Counted from the first letter of the stretch, positions 8,956-18,219 are shown. The stretch is DNA of 64,000 nt from SB11 sp037968475 (GCA_037968475.1 JBBKVO010000040.1:36571-100570), one strand, 5' to 3'. A program made the numbers and translations. The notes: generated by a model not told the origin, from the sequence alone.

Positions 8956-9877
8956 GCAAGCCATTATTACCAAATCAACAGGCAGTTGGTACGATGCCAA
9001 AGATACCACGGGTAAATTGTGGCGCGCTCGTATTAAAGGTAAATTCAGGCTACAAGGTATTAAAAGCACCAACCCCATAGCAGTGGGCGATGTGGTAGAA
9101 ATAGAACCTGAGGGAAATGAAGACGACCTTGCGCTGATAGATAAGCTATACGAACGCAAAAACTACATTATTCGCAAAAGCAATAATTTAAGCAAACAAA
9201 CCCAAATAATAGCCTCTAATATTGATTTAGCGGCATTGGTAGTAACCCTTGCACTTCCGCGTACATCGCAGGGGTTTATAGATAGGTTTTTGGTAACCGC
9301 CGAAGCTTACCGCATACCTGCTATATTGGTATTTAACAAAACCGATATATATGCTGAAGAAGGCGAGGACTTATTAAGCTATTACGAGAAAATGTTTGAG
9401 CCACTGGGTTACCAATGTTTTAGAGTATCAGCCTTGCAAGGCGAGAACCTTGATGTATTGCGTAATTATTTAAAAGGTAAAACCACCCTTGTATCAGGGC
9501 ATTCAGGAGTTGGTAAATCAACTTTATTAAATGCTTTGTGGGAGGGAATAGGGCAAAAAACAGGCATTATTTCCGATTTCTCGAGCAAAGGAAAACATAC
9601 CACTACTTTTGCCGAAATGTTTGAGCCTGAAGAAGGCACACGCATAATAGACACTCCGGGTATAAAAAACTTAGGTTTGGTAGATATGGAGCAAGAAATG
9701 GTATCACATTATTTTCCTGAAATGAGATCGTTGATACAAAATTGCCGATTTAATAATTGTATACACACCAACGAGCCTGATTGTGCTATTAAAAATGCCG
9801 TTGAGGATGGAAGTATAAGTGCTGAGCGTTATTTTAGCTACCTAAGCATATTAAGCAATGAGGATATTTATAATTAG
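8954..9877 (+). CDS. rsgA: Ribosome small-subunit-dependent GTPase A
   Basis: A circularly permuted GTPase that aids late 30S subunit maturation. There is an N-terminal OB-fold (AVGDVVEIEPEG), then permuted G motifs: VFNKTDI (G4), VSALQGENL (G5), SGHSGVGKSTLLN (G1), KGKHTTT (G2) and DTPGIKNLG (G3). A C-terminal Cys/His zinc site follows (CRFNNCIHTNEPDC). The length of 307 aa fits the family. The start codon at 8954 is fused to a heptad repeat array that fills the 5' spacer. Confidence 0.96.
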   Translation: MQAIITKSTGSWYDAKDTTGKLWRARIKGKFRLQGIKSTNPIAVGDVVEIEPEGNEDDLALIDKLYERKNYIIRKSNNLSKQTQIIASNIDLAALVVTLALPRTSQGFIDRFLVTAEAYRIPAILVFNKTDIYAEEGEDLLSYYEKMFEPLGYQCFRVSALQGENLDVLRNYLKGKTTLVSGHSGVGKSTLLNALWEGIGQKTGIISDFSSKGKHTTTFAEMFEPEEGTRIIDTPGIKNLGLVDMEQEMVSHYFPEMRSLIQNCRFNNCIHTNEPDCAIKNAVEDGSISAERYFSYLSILSNEDIYN

Positions 9878-9979
9878 CCCAATTATTAGTAATTCTGTTT
9901 ATCATGCAAATTTACCACTTGGGTAGTTTATAGCTCTTGTAGTTTGTTTCTTGTTAACATAGAATTAATTTCTCCTGTT

Positions 9980-10010
9980 TTGGTTTTTTGTCAATTTTAA
10001 CCTTACTTTG
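9980..10010 (+). promoter_or_regulatory. Candidate promoter of the T9SS cargo gene
   Basis: TTG at 9980-9982, 20-bp spacer, TTACTTTG at 10003-10010 (one mismatch to TAnnTTTG). This leaves a leader of about 45 nt. Confidence 0.4.
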
Positions 10011-10060
10011 AGTATTGCATAAAACTATCAAACATGCACTATCAATTTTCTTAAAGAATC

Positions 10061-11839
10061 ATGAAAAAACTCCTACTTATTGTTTTGGCGCTAACAGGGT
10101 TAGCGGCAAATGGACAGTATTTCCAACACATTTACGGAACTACTGACGGCGAAAAACTATCATCAGGTGTCAACACCAATGTATTAGGCTTAGGCCATTT
10201 TTTAGTTGGTCATGCAGGTCAAAACGGTCTTGCAGTATCACGTACTGATGTAAATGGCGATGTTACAGGCGCACCTTATTTTAATGGTTGGTATCAAATA
10301 GCCAGCTCAATTACCGGTGCCATTGTTAATGTTTCAGAATCAAAATGTTTTGAGATGGACAATGGGGCAGGCTTCGGTATTGTGGGTCAGTTTACCGATA
10401 TAAGTATCGGCTCGCCCAATACAGGTATTTTTTATTTACAACTAGACCCTATGGGTAATGTAGTAAATATATTTACATACCTACCTGCAGGCGGTGTTGC
10501 GGTTAATGTACGCAATGTTAGCAGTGTAGCAGAATCAGTAATTAGCGGCGGAAACGAGGTGTATGTAACGGGTTCAACTCACGATGCGGGCAGTACACGT
10601 TTAGATGCATTTGCTATGAAACTGGATATGAATTCTGGTGCACTTATTTGGTCGGCAGTTTATGATATTAACTTAAACTTTGGATCAGGTCTTACCAGTG
10701 CCTGGGATATTATAGAAAGTCCTTATATGCCTGCGGGAGTTGATGAGGTAGTAATAGTTGGTGGTATTAGAGAACCGATTGCCGGTGCACGTTTAGATGG
10801 ATTTACTTTACGTGTTGACGCTAACACTGGTAACCCTGTGGCTAATGTAGACCTTTATGGAACGACTGCATCAACTGATGAGTTTTTCTCAATCTCAGTA
10901 GCTAACAGCACTACAGGTGGTAGTGATGGTTTTATTTTGGGTGGACGCAGCAATTTTAATGGCAGCATTGATGCTTGGGTGATGAAAACTGATCAAGTTT
11001 TGATGACTCTTTGGGCTAATGTATTTGATTATAACGCTATACCCGGGGTGGAGAATGTATGCAACGATATTATAGAAAGACTTAATACATCAGGAGTGTA
11101 TGAATACTATGCTGCTGGCTATGTAAACGGTGGTGTATTTGGTAACTATGATATGGTGGTAGAAAAAATGGACGATAACGGAACAGGCCTTGCCCTTGGT
11201 GAGTTTACCTATGGTGATGCTCGTTTGGATTATGGTATTGCTATTGACCAATACAACAATACAGGATCTGACGGTATTAGCTTTTTTGGTTTCCGTGAAG
11301 GAGCAGCACCACCAATAATTAATGGTAACTACGATATGTTTTTGGTAAAAGCATATTTTAACGGTGTAACCGCTTGTAATTATAAACTTACAGATGCTAA
11401 AGACCAACCGGGTCCAAAATATTATAATTCAGTGGGTGTAGGTGTTGTAGATATGATAAATCCTGATGTAACATTTAACTGGAATGTAGCCGGAGCACAC
11501 GATTTTAAAGTATGTTTCAGCACAGCAGTTTCAAGCGGCAGTAACGCACGTGTAGCACCAGTAGAAACAGGTGATAAACAAGCCGTTGTATCGCCTAACC
11601 CTATGCAGGCAGGTAGTAATGCTATTGATATAACTATTGAAAGCGAAACTGCCACCACTGCTAGTGTAGCCATATACGATATGCTAGGCAGAGAGTATTA
11701 TAATGGCACTATAAACCTTGCCAAAGGTGCTAATACTATGCCTATTGATATTAGCAAAGCTAATATGAGCGCAGGTACATACACGGTGCGCTTAAACATA
11801 AACAATGAAAACAAAACTATGTTGCTAATGGTGAAATAG
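10061..11839 (+). CDS. Secreted protein with T9SS type A sorting domain
   Basis: An N-terminal signal peptide (MKKLLLIVLALTGLAANGQ) is followed by about 450 residues of repeated beta-rich segments with Gly/Asp motifs (e.g. VTGSTHDAG, IVGGIREP, ILGGRSNF, AAGYVNGG). This is a pattern seen in beta-propeller-like secreted proteins of Bacteroidota. The last ~80 residues form a type IX sorting domain: VVSPNPMQAG, then VAIYDMLGREYYNG, then MSAGTYTVRL and a terminal LLMVK. The mature protein should be exported by the T9SS and anchored or released at the cell surface. The cargo's function is unknown. It is monocistronic, with a terminator 26 bp downstream. Confidence 0.85.
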   Translation: MKKLLLIVLALTGLAANGQYFQHIYGTTDGEKLSSGVNTNVLGLGHFLVGHAGQNGLAVSRTDVNGDVTGAPYFNGWYQIASSITGAIVNVSESKCFEMDNGAGFGIVGQFTDISIGSPNTGIFYLQLDPMGNVVNIFTYLPAGGVAVNVRNVSSVAESVISGGNEVYVTGSTHDAGSTRLDAFAMKLDMNSGALIWSAVYDINLNFGSGLTSAWDIIESPYMPAGVDEVVIVGGIREPIAGARLDGFTLRVDANTGNPVANVDLYGTTASTDEFFSISVANSTTGGSDGFILGGRSNFNGSIDAWVMKTDQVLMTLWANVFDYNAIPGVENVCNDIIERLNTSGVYEYYAAGYVNGGVFGNYDMVVEKMDDNGTGLALGEFTYGDARLDYGIAIDQYNNTGSDGISFFGFREGAAPPIINGNYDMFLVKAYFNGVTACNYKLTDAKDQPGPKYYNSVGVGVVDMINPDVTFNWNVAGAHDFKVCFSTAVSSGSNARVAPVETGDKQAVVSPNPMQAGSNAIDITIESETATTASVAIYDMLGREYYNGTINLAKGANTMPIDISKANMSAGTYTVRLNINNENKTMLLMVK

Positions 11840-11865
11840 CAACGAGCAAATATTTTGGTACTTTA

Positions 11866-11895
11866 AAAGGTCGGCTATAAGCCGACCTTTTTTTG
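11866..11895 (+). terminator. Rho-independent terminator
   Basis: 10-bp stem AAAGGTCGGC/GCCGACCTTT with loop TATAA, followed by T7. It ends the T9SS cargo transcript. Confidence 0.9.
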
Positions 11896-11917
11896 TTTTT
11901 AGGGATTGAATTAGGGG

Positions 11918-11958
11918 CTCGATATTTGTCAAATTTTGAAAATTTGACAAATATCGAG
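11918..11958. repeat. 41-bp near-perfect palindrome
   Basis: Two perfect 19-bp arms (CTCGATATTTGTCAAATTT and its complement, 11918-11936 and 11940-11958) separated by TGA. AT-rich, with no T-run after it, so it is not an ordinary terminator. Confidence 0.75.
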
Positions 11959-11980
11959 CGGCAGCGAACGAGGGCGGGTG

Positions 11981-12148
11981 TGCGATTGCTGTCATACTAG
12001 CGCAGTCGAAGTACTGTGCAGTGCGGCTGCCCGTCATTCCCTTGTAAAAGGGAATCCGTGCGGAGGGACAGGGCTAAAAAGCATCGCCTATCACACATCC
12101 CGAATACATTCGGGACTCCTTCGCAGGAATGACCGCCCACCGCACTAT
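11981..12148. repeat. Dispersed intergenic repeat, left copy
   Basis: About 165 bp containing GTGCGGCTGCCCGTCATTCC, a GGGAATCCGTGCGGAG core and CTTCGCAGGAATGAC near the end. A diverged copy in the same orientation lies at 15523-15666, on the other side of the restriction-modification gene. The 479-bp gap between the T9SS gene and that gene holds only this repeat, hairpins and the repeats near 12243. Confidence 0.7.
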
Positions 12149-12183
12149 ACTGCCATGTAAATAGGTACTTGCAATTCACCACA

Positions 12184-12218
12184 AAAAAAGGTCGAGGCTA
12201 CTCGCCCCAACCTTTTTT
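12184..12218. terminator. Terminator-like hairpin
   Basis: AAAAAAGGT pairs with ACCTTTTTT, with an internal CGAG/CTCG stem. It could act in either direction. No gene lies directly upstream on the plus strand, so it may insulate the restriction-modification gene. Confidence 0.5.
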
Positions 12219-12242
12219 GTTTTTTAAAGTGTGCATATATAC

Positions 12243-12283
12243 TTTACAAATTTGTAAAATGTCATTACATATTTGTAAAATGT
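12243..12283. promoter_or_regulatory. Candidate operator: 16-bp palindrome and 21-bp-spaced direct repeats
   Basis: TTTACAAATTTGTAAA (12243-12258) is perfectly palindromic. ATTTGTAAAATGT occurs at 12250-12262 and again at 12271-12283, exactly 21 bp (two helical turns) apart. It lies 36-76 bp before the TTG start of the restriction-modification gene, a likely place for expression control. The region can also be read as units of 7 bp. Confidence 0.5.
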
Positions 12284-12318
12284 AATAACATTGTGGTTAT
12301 TACTTAGATCAATTTAAA

Positions 12319-15300
12319 TTGACCGATACATTACTAAAACATATAAGCGCATATTATAATACGGTAAAGCAAGCACAAAGCGAAGCCGCTAAGAAAGAGG
12401 CTTTAAAAGATTTGCTAAATCGACAATATAGCAATAGCCCTGAAGTGCTAAAGCAGATTGACCGTATTACATTAGGAGCTGAAAAAGTAGTATTTAATAT
12501 TCCCAAAGCAGGGAATAAAAAAACAGGTAGGGCAGATACGCTTTACAACAATATTATTATTGAGTTTGAAAAAGACCTGCGCCGTTCGGGCGAACACGCA
12601 AAAGAACAACTTGCCGAATATTTTTTGGGTTCATACCACAGTGGAAAAGAATATAATCTCACCTTAATAATTACCGATTGTATTACATGGCGGGTGTATG
12701 TGCCCTCATTAGAAACTTTTGAAAAGATAGAAACAGTTCAGCCCCACGAGGTTGTTCTGGATGAATTAAAAGGGGGTGATTTTACCTTAACCGAACACAA
12801 TGGCAAGGATTTTTTCTATTATATCGACCGTTTTTTGTTTCGTAGTCAAAAGCAAAAAGCTACCCTTGCTTATATAGAACAAGATTTTGGGTTACAATCA
12901 CAAGTATTTATAAACACATTTAATGCATTAAAATTACATTTTAATGATGTTAAACAATTGGGCGAATTGCAAGTATCGTTTGAGCAATGGCGAAAGTTTT
13001 TACACATTGCCTATGGTATAAAAGATTTACCCGCTGATATTTTTCTTATCCATACCTATTTAAGTGTATTTGCTAAACTATTGGCATATACAGTACTTAC
13101 CGATGATGATTTTATTGACGATAAAGAGCTAGAACAAATAGTACATGGCGATATTTTTGAAACCCTAAACGTAAAAAACCTTACCGATAACGATTTTTTT
13201 TACTGGGTAAAAAGCCCGCGCAGTTTTCCAGTGCTTAAAGCAGCATTTAGGGAAATAGCCCACCAATTGGGCAACTATACTTTTAAAGATGTTGATGAGG
13301 ATGTACTAAAGGGTGTTTACCAAGAATTAATTGATTTGGATACCCGCCACGCACTGGGTGAGTATTATACACCCGATTGGTTGTGCCAGAAAGTAGTAGC
13401 AGAACTGCCCATTAAACAAAACCAAAAAGTGCTTGACCCATCGTGCGGTAGTGGCTCGTTTTTACGTACGGTGGTGGATAAACTAAAGGCTGAAAACCCT
13501 GCAATAACTGCCGAGCAACTGGCTACACAAGTATATGGTATAGATATACACCCCCTAAGTGTGCAAATAGCTAAAACTACTTTACTGGTGGCTATTGGCA
13601 AAAACCTTATACGCAATGCCCGTAAGCCCATATCGTTAAACGTTTTTTTATCCAACACTATACTTGTGCCTGATGGTGTAGATAATTTATTTGGGGGCGA
13701 TTTTAAAGTAAGTATTGATAGCGAGAAGCATATAGTAAGCACCAATGTACTAAACGATATGCAAATGTTTGATGAGGCCATGAACGTGGCCGACACATTG
13801 GCTGATTTGGTGATAGGCAAGCAAGCGCACAATACAGAAACGTTTTTTAATAATCTGAAAAAAAGCTACCCACAAGGGGCTTTTACCAATGCTGATATTG
13901 AAAGTTTTTATAAAATATACCTAGCACTTAAAAAAGTAAAAGAAGCGGGGCGCGATAGTATTTGGAAGTTTATACTGCAAAATACCTACAAACCCTATTT
14001 TTTGCGTGAGCAGTTTGATTTTGTGGTAGGCAACCCCCCGTGGTTTACTTACAGCAGTGTAAAAAACGAAGAATACCAAAACGAGTTATATCAATTGGCT
14101 GATAAATACGAGGTATTGCCCGGTAGCCGTGCCAATATGCCCCACCTTGAAATTGCGGCTATTTTTCTTGCCCATGCCTCAGCATATTTTTTAAAGCAAG
14201 GCGGGCAACTGGCTTTTGTATTGCCCCGTAGTTTTATGAGTGCCGACCAACACGAAAATACCCGCAGCGGCAAAGCTAAGGGTTTCACCATTACCCAAAT
14301 ATGGGATATGCAGGGGGTTAACAACCTTTTTAGAGTGCCTTGCTGTGTATTTTTTACCCAACGCAACGGCAAAAGCGATTATAAAAAAGGAATTGCAGGC
14401 CAATTGCTTAGTGGTAATATTAAAAAACACAACAGCAGCTATGCCGAGGTGATGCAAGGCAGCGGGCTTAAAAGCCAAGCAACAACGTTTTATTATGCCA
14501 CTTTGGGAAAATCGAGTGCGTTTAGTATTACTGAGCAAAAGGGAAAAAACAAAGTAAGCCACTATAAAAAACTGTTTAAGCAAGGGGCTACCATAGTGCC
14601 CCGCAATTTTTATTTTGTTGAGCTGGCGCAAGATGCACCGCCCGACTGGGACGAACGCCTGATAAGCGTGAAAACCAGTGCCGAAAGCATAGCACAGGCA
14701 AAAAAACCTTGGAAAGAAATAGAAATGCACGGAGCTATTGATAGCCGCTTTTTTTTCCGTACGGCCATAGCAAAAAACATATTGCCTTTTGCACTGCACC
14801 ACCCCGAACTTATTGTGTTGCCTGCCGAAGTAGATATAAACAACCGCCTGCAACTGCTAACCCACGAAGAAATTTTGAGGCAAGGATATTATCATAGTGC
14901 TAAATGGTTTAGTGAGGTAGAAAATTATTGGAATACTTATAAAACCGAAAAGAATAAAAAAATTAATAGTGTCGATTATGTCAATTGGCAAAACAAACTT
15001 ACTGTTCAGGATTTAGATAAAAATCATTTAGTTTTATATAACTCGTCTGCTAAAGATGCTAATGCAACAGTTGTTAATAGAGAAGATATTGACCTTACTT
15101 TTATTATTGAAAGCACAACCTATTGGATTGCAACAAATAATTTAAACGAGGCTAATTATTTAACAGTCATTCTTAACTCTGACAAAACCAACGAGATAAT
15201 AAAATCATTTCAAGCAAAAGGTTTATTTGGAGAACGTCATGTTCACAAAAAAATATTAGATGTGCCTTTTCCTCGCTATGCTGAAAGTAATAAAACCCAC

Positions 15301-15480
15301 CAGCAATTGGCTGCACTGGGGCAAAGCTGTCACCAGCTTACCCAAGAGTTTTTGGCAACACAAAACTTACCTGCTCACCTAAACCCCCGTGATTTGGGTA
15401 GGTTGCGTACCCAGATAAAAAAGCACCTGCAACCTCAATTAACCGAAATTGACGAATGTGTAGGGAAGATTTTAAAATAA
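12319..15480 (+). CDS. Type IIG-like restriction-modification protein (Eco57I-type N6-adenine methyltransferase)
   Basis: A single 1053-aa protein. The methyltransferase part has GEYYTPDWL, motif I VLDPSCGSGSF (about residue 371) and motif IV NPPW (residues 572-575), the pattern of gamma-class N6-adenine DNA methylases. The N-terminal ~150 residues (GRAD at 70-73, then IIIEFEK at 80-85) resemble a PD-(D/E)xK nuclease region, but an exact ExK is not present (EFEK instead). The C-terminal ~400 residues would hold target recognition. Together this suggests a one-protein type IIG enzyme; a solitary phage-defence methylase is the alternative. The only available start is TTG at 12319: an in-frame stop lies at 12286 and there is no ATG between. 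It is flanked on both sides by related repeats, suggesting a mobile module. Confidence 0.78.
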   Translation: MTDTLLKHISAYYNTVKQAQSEAAKKEALKDLLNRQYSNSPEVLKQIDRITLGAEKVVFNIPKAGNKKTGRADTLYNNIIIEFEKDLRRSGEHAKEQLAEYFLGSYHSGKEYNLTLIITDCITWRVYVPSLETFEKIETVQPHEVVLDELKGGDFTLTEHNGKDFFYYIDRFLFRSQKQKATLAYIEQDFGLQSQVFINTFNALKLHFNDVKQLGELQVSFEQWRKFLHIAYGIKDLPADIFLIHTYLSVFAKLLAYTVLTDDDFIDDKELEQIVHGDIFETLNVKNLTDNDFFYWVKSPRSFPVLKAAFREIAHQLGNYTFKDVDEDVLKGVYQELIDLDTRHALGEYYTPDWLCQKVVAELPIKQNQKVLDPSCGSGSFLRTVVDKLKAENPAITAEQLATQVYGIDIHPLSVQIAKTTLLVAIGKNLIRNARKPISLNVFLSNTILVPDGVDNLFGGDFKVSIDSEKHIVSTNVLNDMQMFDEAMNVADTLADLVIGKQAHNTETFFNNLKKSYPQGAFTNADIESFYKIYLALKKVKEAGRDSIWKFILQNTYKPYFLREQFDFVVGNPPWFTYSSVKNEEYQNELYQLADKYEVLPGSRANMPHLEIAAIFLAHASAYFLKQGGQLAFVLPRSFMSADQHENTRSGKAKGFTITQIWDMQGVNNLFRVPCCVFFTQRNGKSDYKKGIAGQLLSGNIKKHNSSYAEVMQGSGLKSQATTFYYATLGKSSAFSITEQKGKNKVSHYKKLFKQGATIVPRNFYFVELAQDAPPDWDERLISVKTSAESIAQAKKPWKEIEMHGAIDSRFFFRTAIAKNILPFALHHPELIVLPAEVDINNRLQLLTHEEILRQGYYHSAKWFSEVENYWNTYKTEKNKKINSVDYVNWQNKLTVQDLDKNHLVLYNSSAKDANATVVNREDIDLTFIIESTTYWIATNNLNEANYLTVILNSDKTNEIIKSFQAKGLFGERHVHKKILDVPFPRYAESNKTHQQLAALGQSCHQLTQEFLATQNLPAHLNPRDLGRLRTQIKKHLQPQLTEIDECVGKILK

Positions 15481-15522
15481 CCCCTCAAAGTACATTTAGT
15501 ACTGTACACAATTTATGTGCGG

Positions 15523-15666
15523 CTGTCACTCTGAGTGGAGTCGAAGAGTGTGCTGTGCGGTTGCCCGTCATTTCCATTTAAAATGGGAATCTGTGCGGAG
15601 GATGTAGTTAAAAGAGATGCCTTACGCACAAATTCCTGCCTTCGCAGGAATGACAGCCTACCGCAC
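15523..15666. repeat. Dispersed intergenic repeat, right copy
   Basis: A diverged direct copy of 11981-12148: GTGCGG then TGCCCGTCAT, AAAATGGGAATCTGTGCGGAG, CTTCGCAGGAATGACAGCC and ACCGCAC in the same order. The first part (TGTCACTCTGAGTGGAGTCGAAG) also resembles the starts of the repeats near 18949 and 19748. It fills most of the gap between the restriction-modification gene and purL. Confidence 0.7.
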
Positions 15667-15803
15667 ACAGGCGTATAGTTTGCCCCAATCAATAAAAACT
15701 CCAATTACTTTTCTATACGAACGTTCTTTGAATGAGTGGGGTGTACAGTGGCTATTTATTTTTGGCAAAACCGCGCAAGCCCTTGTGCAGCACGTAACAA
15801 AAA

Positions 15804-15832
15804 TAACACTGTAACAGCGTAACACTGTAACA
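15804..15832. repeat. Two-copy tandem repeat
   Basis: TAACACTGTAACA at 15804-15816 and 15820-15832, period 16 bp. No function seen. Confidence 0.6.
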
Positions 15833-15873
15833 AGGTTGTTCTTGTATTAGTATAACCCCCTAAAGTGGCTATT

Positions 15874-15901
15874 GTTAAATGCTAAATGAGAAATGTTAAA
15901 T
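15874..15901. repeat. Degenerate heptad array overlapping the purL stop
   Basis: GTTAAAT, GCTAAAT, GAGAAAT, GTTAAAT in strict 7-bp phase on the plus strand. The minus-strand TAA of purL (15896-15898) lies inside the last unit. Confidence 0.6.
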
Positions 15902-18124
15902 GGCTACCGCAGTGCCTTCAACTTGCTTCTCTATAGAAGTATCGTAGGTTTCTTTAAACTCGGCAGTCATACCATAAAACTCACCATCAACCAATACTTT
16001 ACCATCGTTTACTTTACCTATAATGCTATAGGCTTGGTTTGCGGCTTTCAAATCGGCCTCAATAGCAGCAAGGTCTTGCGGGCGGCAGCTAATAGCTACA
16101 CGGCTTTGTCCTTCGCCAAACAAGGCTGCATCTTTGCGTAGGTTAGTATCAGTAGTAAGCTCAAAGCCCAAGTTGTTTTGCATGGCACTTTCAAGCAAGC
16201 TAATAAACAAACCACCTTCGGCAATATCGTGTGCCGATTGTACTTTGCCCGTTTGTATCAGTTTGCGCAGCGTGTTTTGCATTGCATACTCCTCGTCCAA
16301 ATCGAAATAAGGGGCAGGCGAAAAGTTTTGTTTGTGCCAGTAGGCCAAGTATTGCGATGATGAAATATCGTTGTGGTTTTTGCCCAACAACACTATCGTA
16401 TCGCCATCGTTTTTAAAATCAAGCGTCATTTGGCTTTCGCCTTTTTCTATAATACCCACCATACCAATAGTTGGGGTAGGGTATACCGCCGTACCATCAA
16501 TGGTTGACTGGTTGTAGAAACTTACATTACCGCCCGTTACAGGGGTTTTAAACTTGCGGCAAGCTGCACCCATACCTTTTATCGAGCCTACAAACTGCCA
16601 GTATACCTCGGGGTTGTAGGGGTTGCCAAAATTAAGGCAATTGGTTATTGCACTGGGTGTGCCGCCCGTACAGGTAATATTACGCGCAGCTTCGGCAACG
16701 GCTATGGCTGCACCCTTTTCAGGGTCGGCAAATACAAAGCGGCTGTTACAATCAACCGTCAACGCCAGTGATTTTTCAGTGCCTTTTATTTTTACCACAG
16801 CAGCATCGCTAACGCGGTTAGTGCTTTTGTTTACCGTACCCACCATACTATCGTATTGGTTGTATACCCAGCGTTTGCTGGCTATATTGGGGTGGCCAGC
16901 TAAAAAGAAGGCGACTTCGGTAAGGTTTTCAGGTTGTTCAACCTTGTCTATACTATAATCAGCTATTTTAGCTAGATAAGTAGGTTCTTTATACTCGCGG
17001 TGGTATACAGGTGTGCCACCTCCCAATGCCAACGATTTGGCGGGAATATCAGCACACAAATCACCATCCATATAATACTGCACACGGCCTGTATCGGTTA
17101 CTTCGCCAATTTGGGCAAAGGTAATATCCCATTTCTCCAACACTTTCTCCACTACTGCTTCCATGCCTTTTTTCACAATCACCAGCATACGCTCTTGCGA
17201 TTCTGAAAGAAGTATCTCCCAGTCTTTCATGCCTTGTTGGCGCATGGGTACTTTATCCAATTCGATACGCATACCCGTGCCCGATTTCGCGCTCATTTCG
17301 GCAGTGCTACAGGTAATACCTGCTGCACCCATATCTTGCATACCTATAACTGCATCCGTTTTTAGCAGTTCCATAGTGGCTTCAAGTATTAGTTTTTCCC
17401 AAAAAGGGTCGCCTACTTGCACGCTGGGCAAATCGTCAATAGAATCTTCTGAAATATCTTTTGATGCAAACGCAGCACCGTGTATACCGTCTTTACCCGT
17501 TGCCGAGCCGTATATATACACTGGGTTGCCTTTACCTTCGGCAATGGCCGAAACAGTTTTACCCACCTCAGCTATACCTACCGACATAGCGTTTACCAAG
17601 TTGTTGGTGTGGTAGCACTCGTCAAAATAAACCTCGCCGCCCACGGTGGGTATACCAAAGGCGTTGCCATAGTTGCTAATGCCTTTTACTACGCCTTTTA
17701 GCAGCCATTTGGTGCGGTCTTCTTTAAGATTACCAAAACGCAACGAGTTGAGCTGCGCAATGGGGCGTGCGCCCATGCTAAATATATCGCGGTTAATACC
17801 GCCTACACCTGTTGCAGCACCTTGATAAGGTTCTATTGCGCTAGGGTGGTTATGACTTTCTATTTTGAAACAAACGGCCAATCCGTCGCCAATATCAACA
17901 AGGCCTGCGTTTTCTTCGCCGGCTTCGGCAAGCATGGCAGGGCCTTCTTTGGGAAGGGTTTTTAGCCACACTATGCTGTTTTTGTAACTACAGTGTTCGC
18001 TCCACATCACACTATACACGCTTAGCTCTGTAAAGTTGGGGGTGCGACCCAGTATTTCTTTTATCTTGTCGAACTCTTCAGGCAGTATGCCCAGTTTTTT
18101 GGCGGTTTCTACGGTAACTTCCAT
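15896..18124 (-). CDS. purL: Phosphoribosylformylglycinamidine synthase subunit PurL
   Basis: Catalyses the ATP-dependent amidation of FGAR to FGAM in purine synthesis. It is the small PurL type, about 742 aa from the chosen start. Landmarks are FTELSVYSVMWSEHCSYKNS, the metal- and substrate-binding KIESHNHPSAIEP, GAATGVGGINRDIFSMGARP, MQDMGAAGITCST, and late VTGGNVSFYNQ and SAHDIAEGGL. The start at 18124 (MEVTVETAKKLG) is chosen over 18148 because the likely promoter element at 18146-18153 would otherwise lie at the codon. PurS and PurQ are not in the window. Confidence 0.95.
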   Translation of the reverse strand: MEVTVETAKKLGILPEEFDKIKEILGRTPNFTELSVYSVMWSEHCSYKNSIVWLKTLPKEGPAMLAEAGEENAGLVDIGDGLAVCFKIESHNHPSAIEPYQGAATGVGGINRDIFSMGARPIAQLNSLRFGNLKEDRTKWLLKGVVKGISNYGNAFGIPTVGGEVYFDECYHTNNLVNAMSVGIAEVGKTVSAIAEGKGNPVYIYGSATGKDGIHGAAFASKDISEDSIDDLPSVQVGDPFWEKLILEATMELLKTDAVIGMQDMGAAGITCSTAEMSAKSGTGMRIELDKVPMRQQGMKDWEILLSESQERMLVIVKKGMEAVVEKVLEKWDITFAQIGEVTDTGRVQYYMDGDLCADIPAKSLALGGGTPVYHREYKEPTYLAKIADYSIDKVEQPENLTEVAFFLAGHPNIASKRWVYNQYDSMVGTVNKSTNRVSDAAVVKIKGTEKSLALTVDCNSRFVFADPEKGAAIAVAEAARNITCTGGTPSAITNCLNFGNPYNPEVYWQFVGSIKGMGAACRKFKTPVTGGNVSFYNQSTIDGTAVYPTPTIGMVGIIEKGESQMTLDFKNDGDTIVLLGKNHNDISSSQYLAYWHKQNFSPAPYFDLDEEYAMQNTLRKLIQTGKVQSAHDIAEGGLFISLLESAMQNNLGFELTTDTNLRKDAALFGEGQSRVAISCRPQDLAAIEADLKAANQAYSIIGKVNDGKVLVDGEFYGMTAEFKETYDTSIEKQVEGTAVAI

Positions 18125-18145
18125 ACGGTGGTTTTTGGAAAGCTG

Positions 18146-18153
18146 CAAAGGTA
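18146..18153 (-). promoter_or_regulatory. Promoter -7 element of purL
   Basis: The minus strand reads TACCTTTG (TAnnTTTG), 22 bp before the start at 18124 and overlapping the alternative start at 18148. No good -33 match. Confidence 0.5.
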
Positions 18154-18219
18154 GTTATTTTGTTTTTCAACTGTGGTGTTTTGCTATATGTATATCACTA
18201 ATCAAAAGTAGAAACATAA

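Noticed and set aside
12243..12283. CRISPR-like repeat-spacer pattern
   Set aside because: Only two copies 21 bp apart with an 8-bp interval; no array and no cas gene. Better read as an operator or heptad-phased sequence.
14191..14853. 220-codon minus-strand ORF inside the restriction-modification gene
   Set aside because: It lies antisense to conserved methyltransferase sequence and resembles no protein family.
17163..17615. 150-codon plus-strand ORF inside purL
   Set aside because: Fully antisense to conserved PurL motifs.
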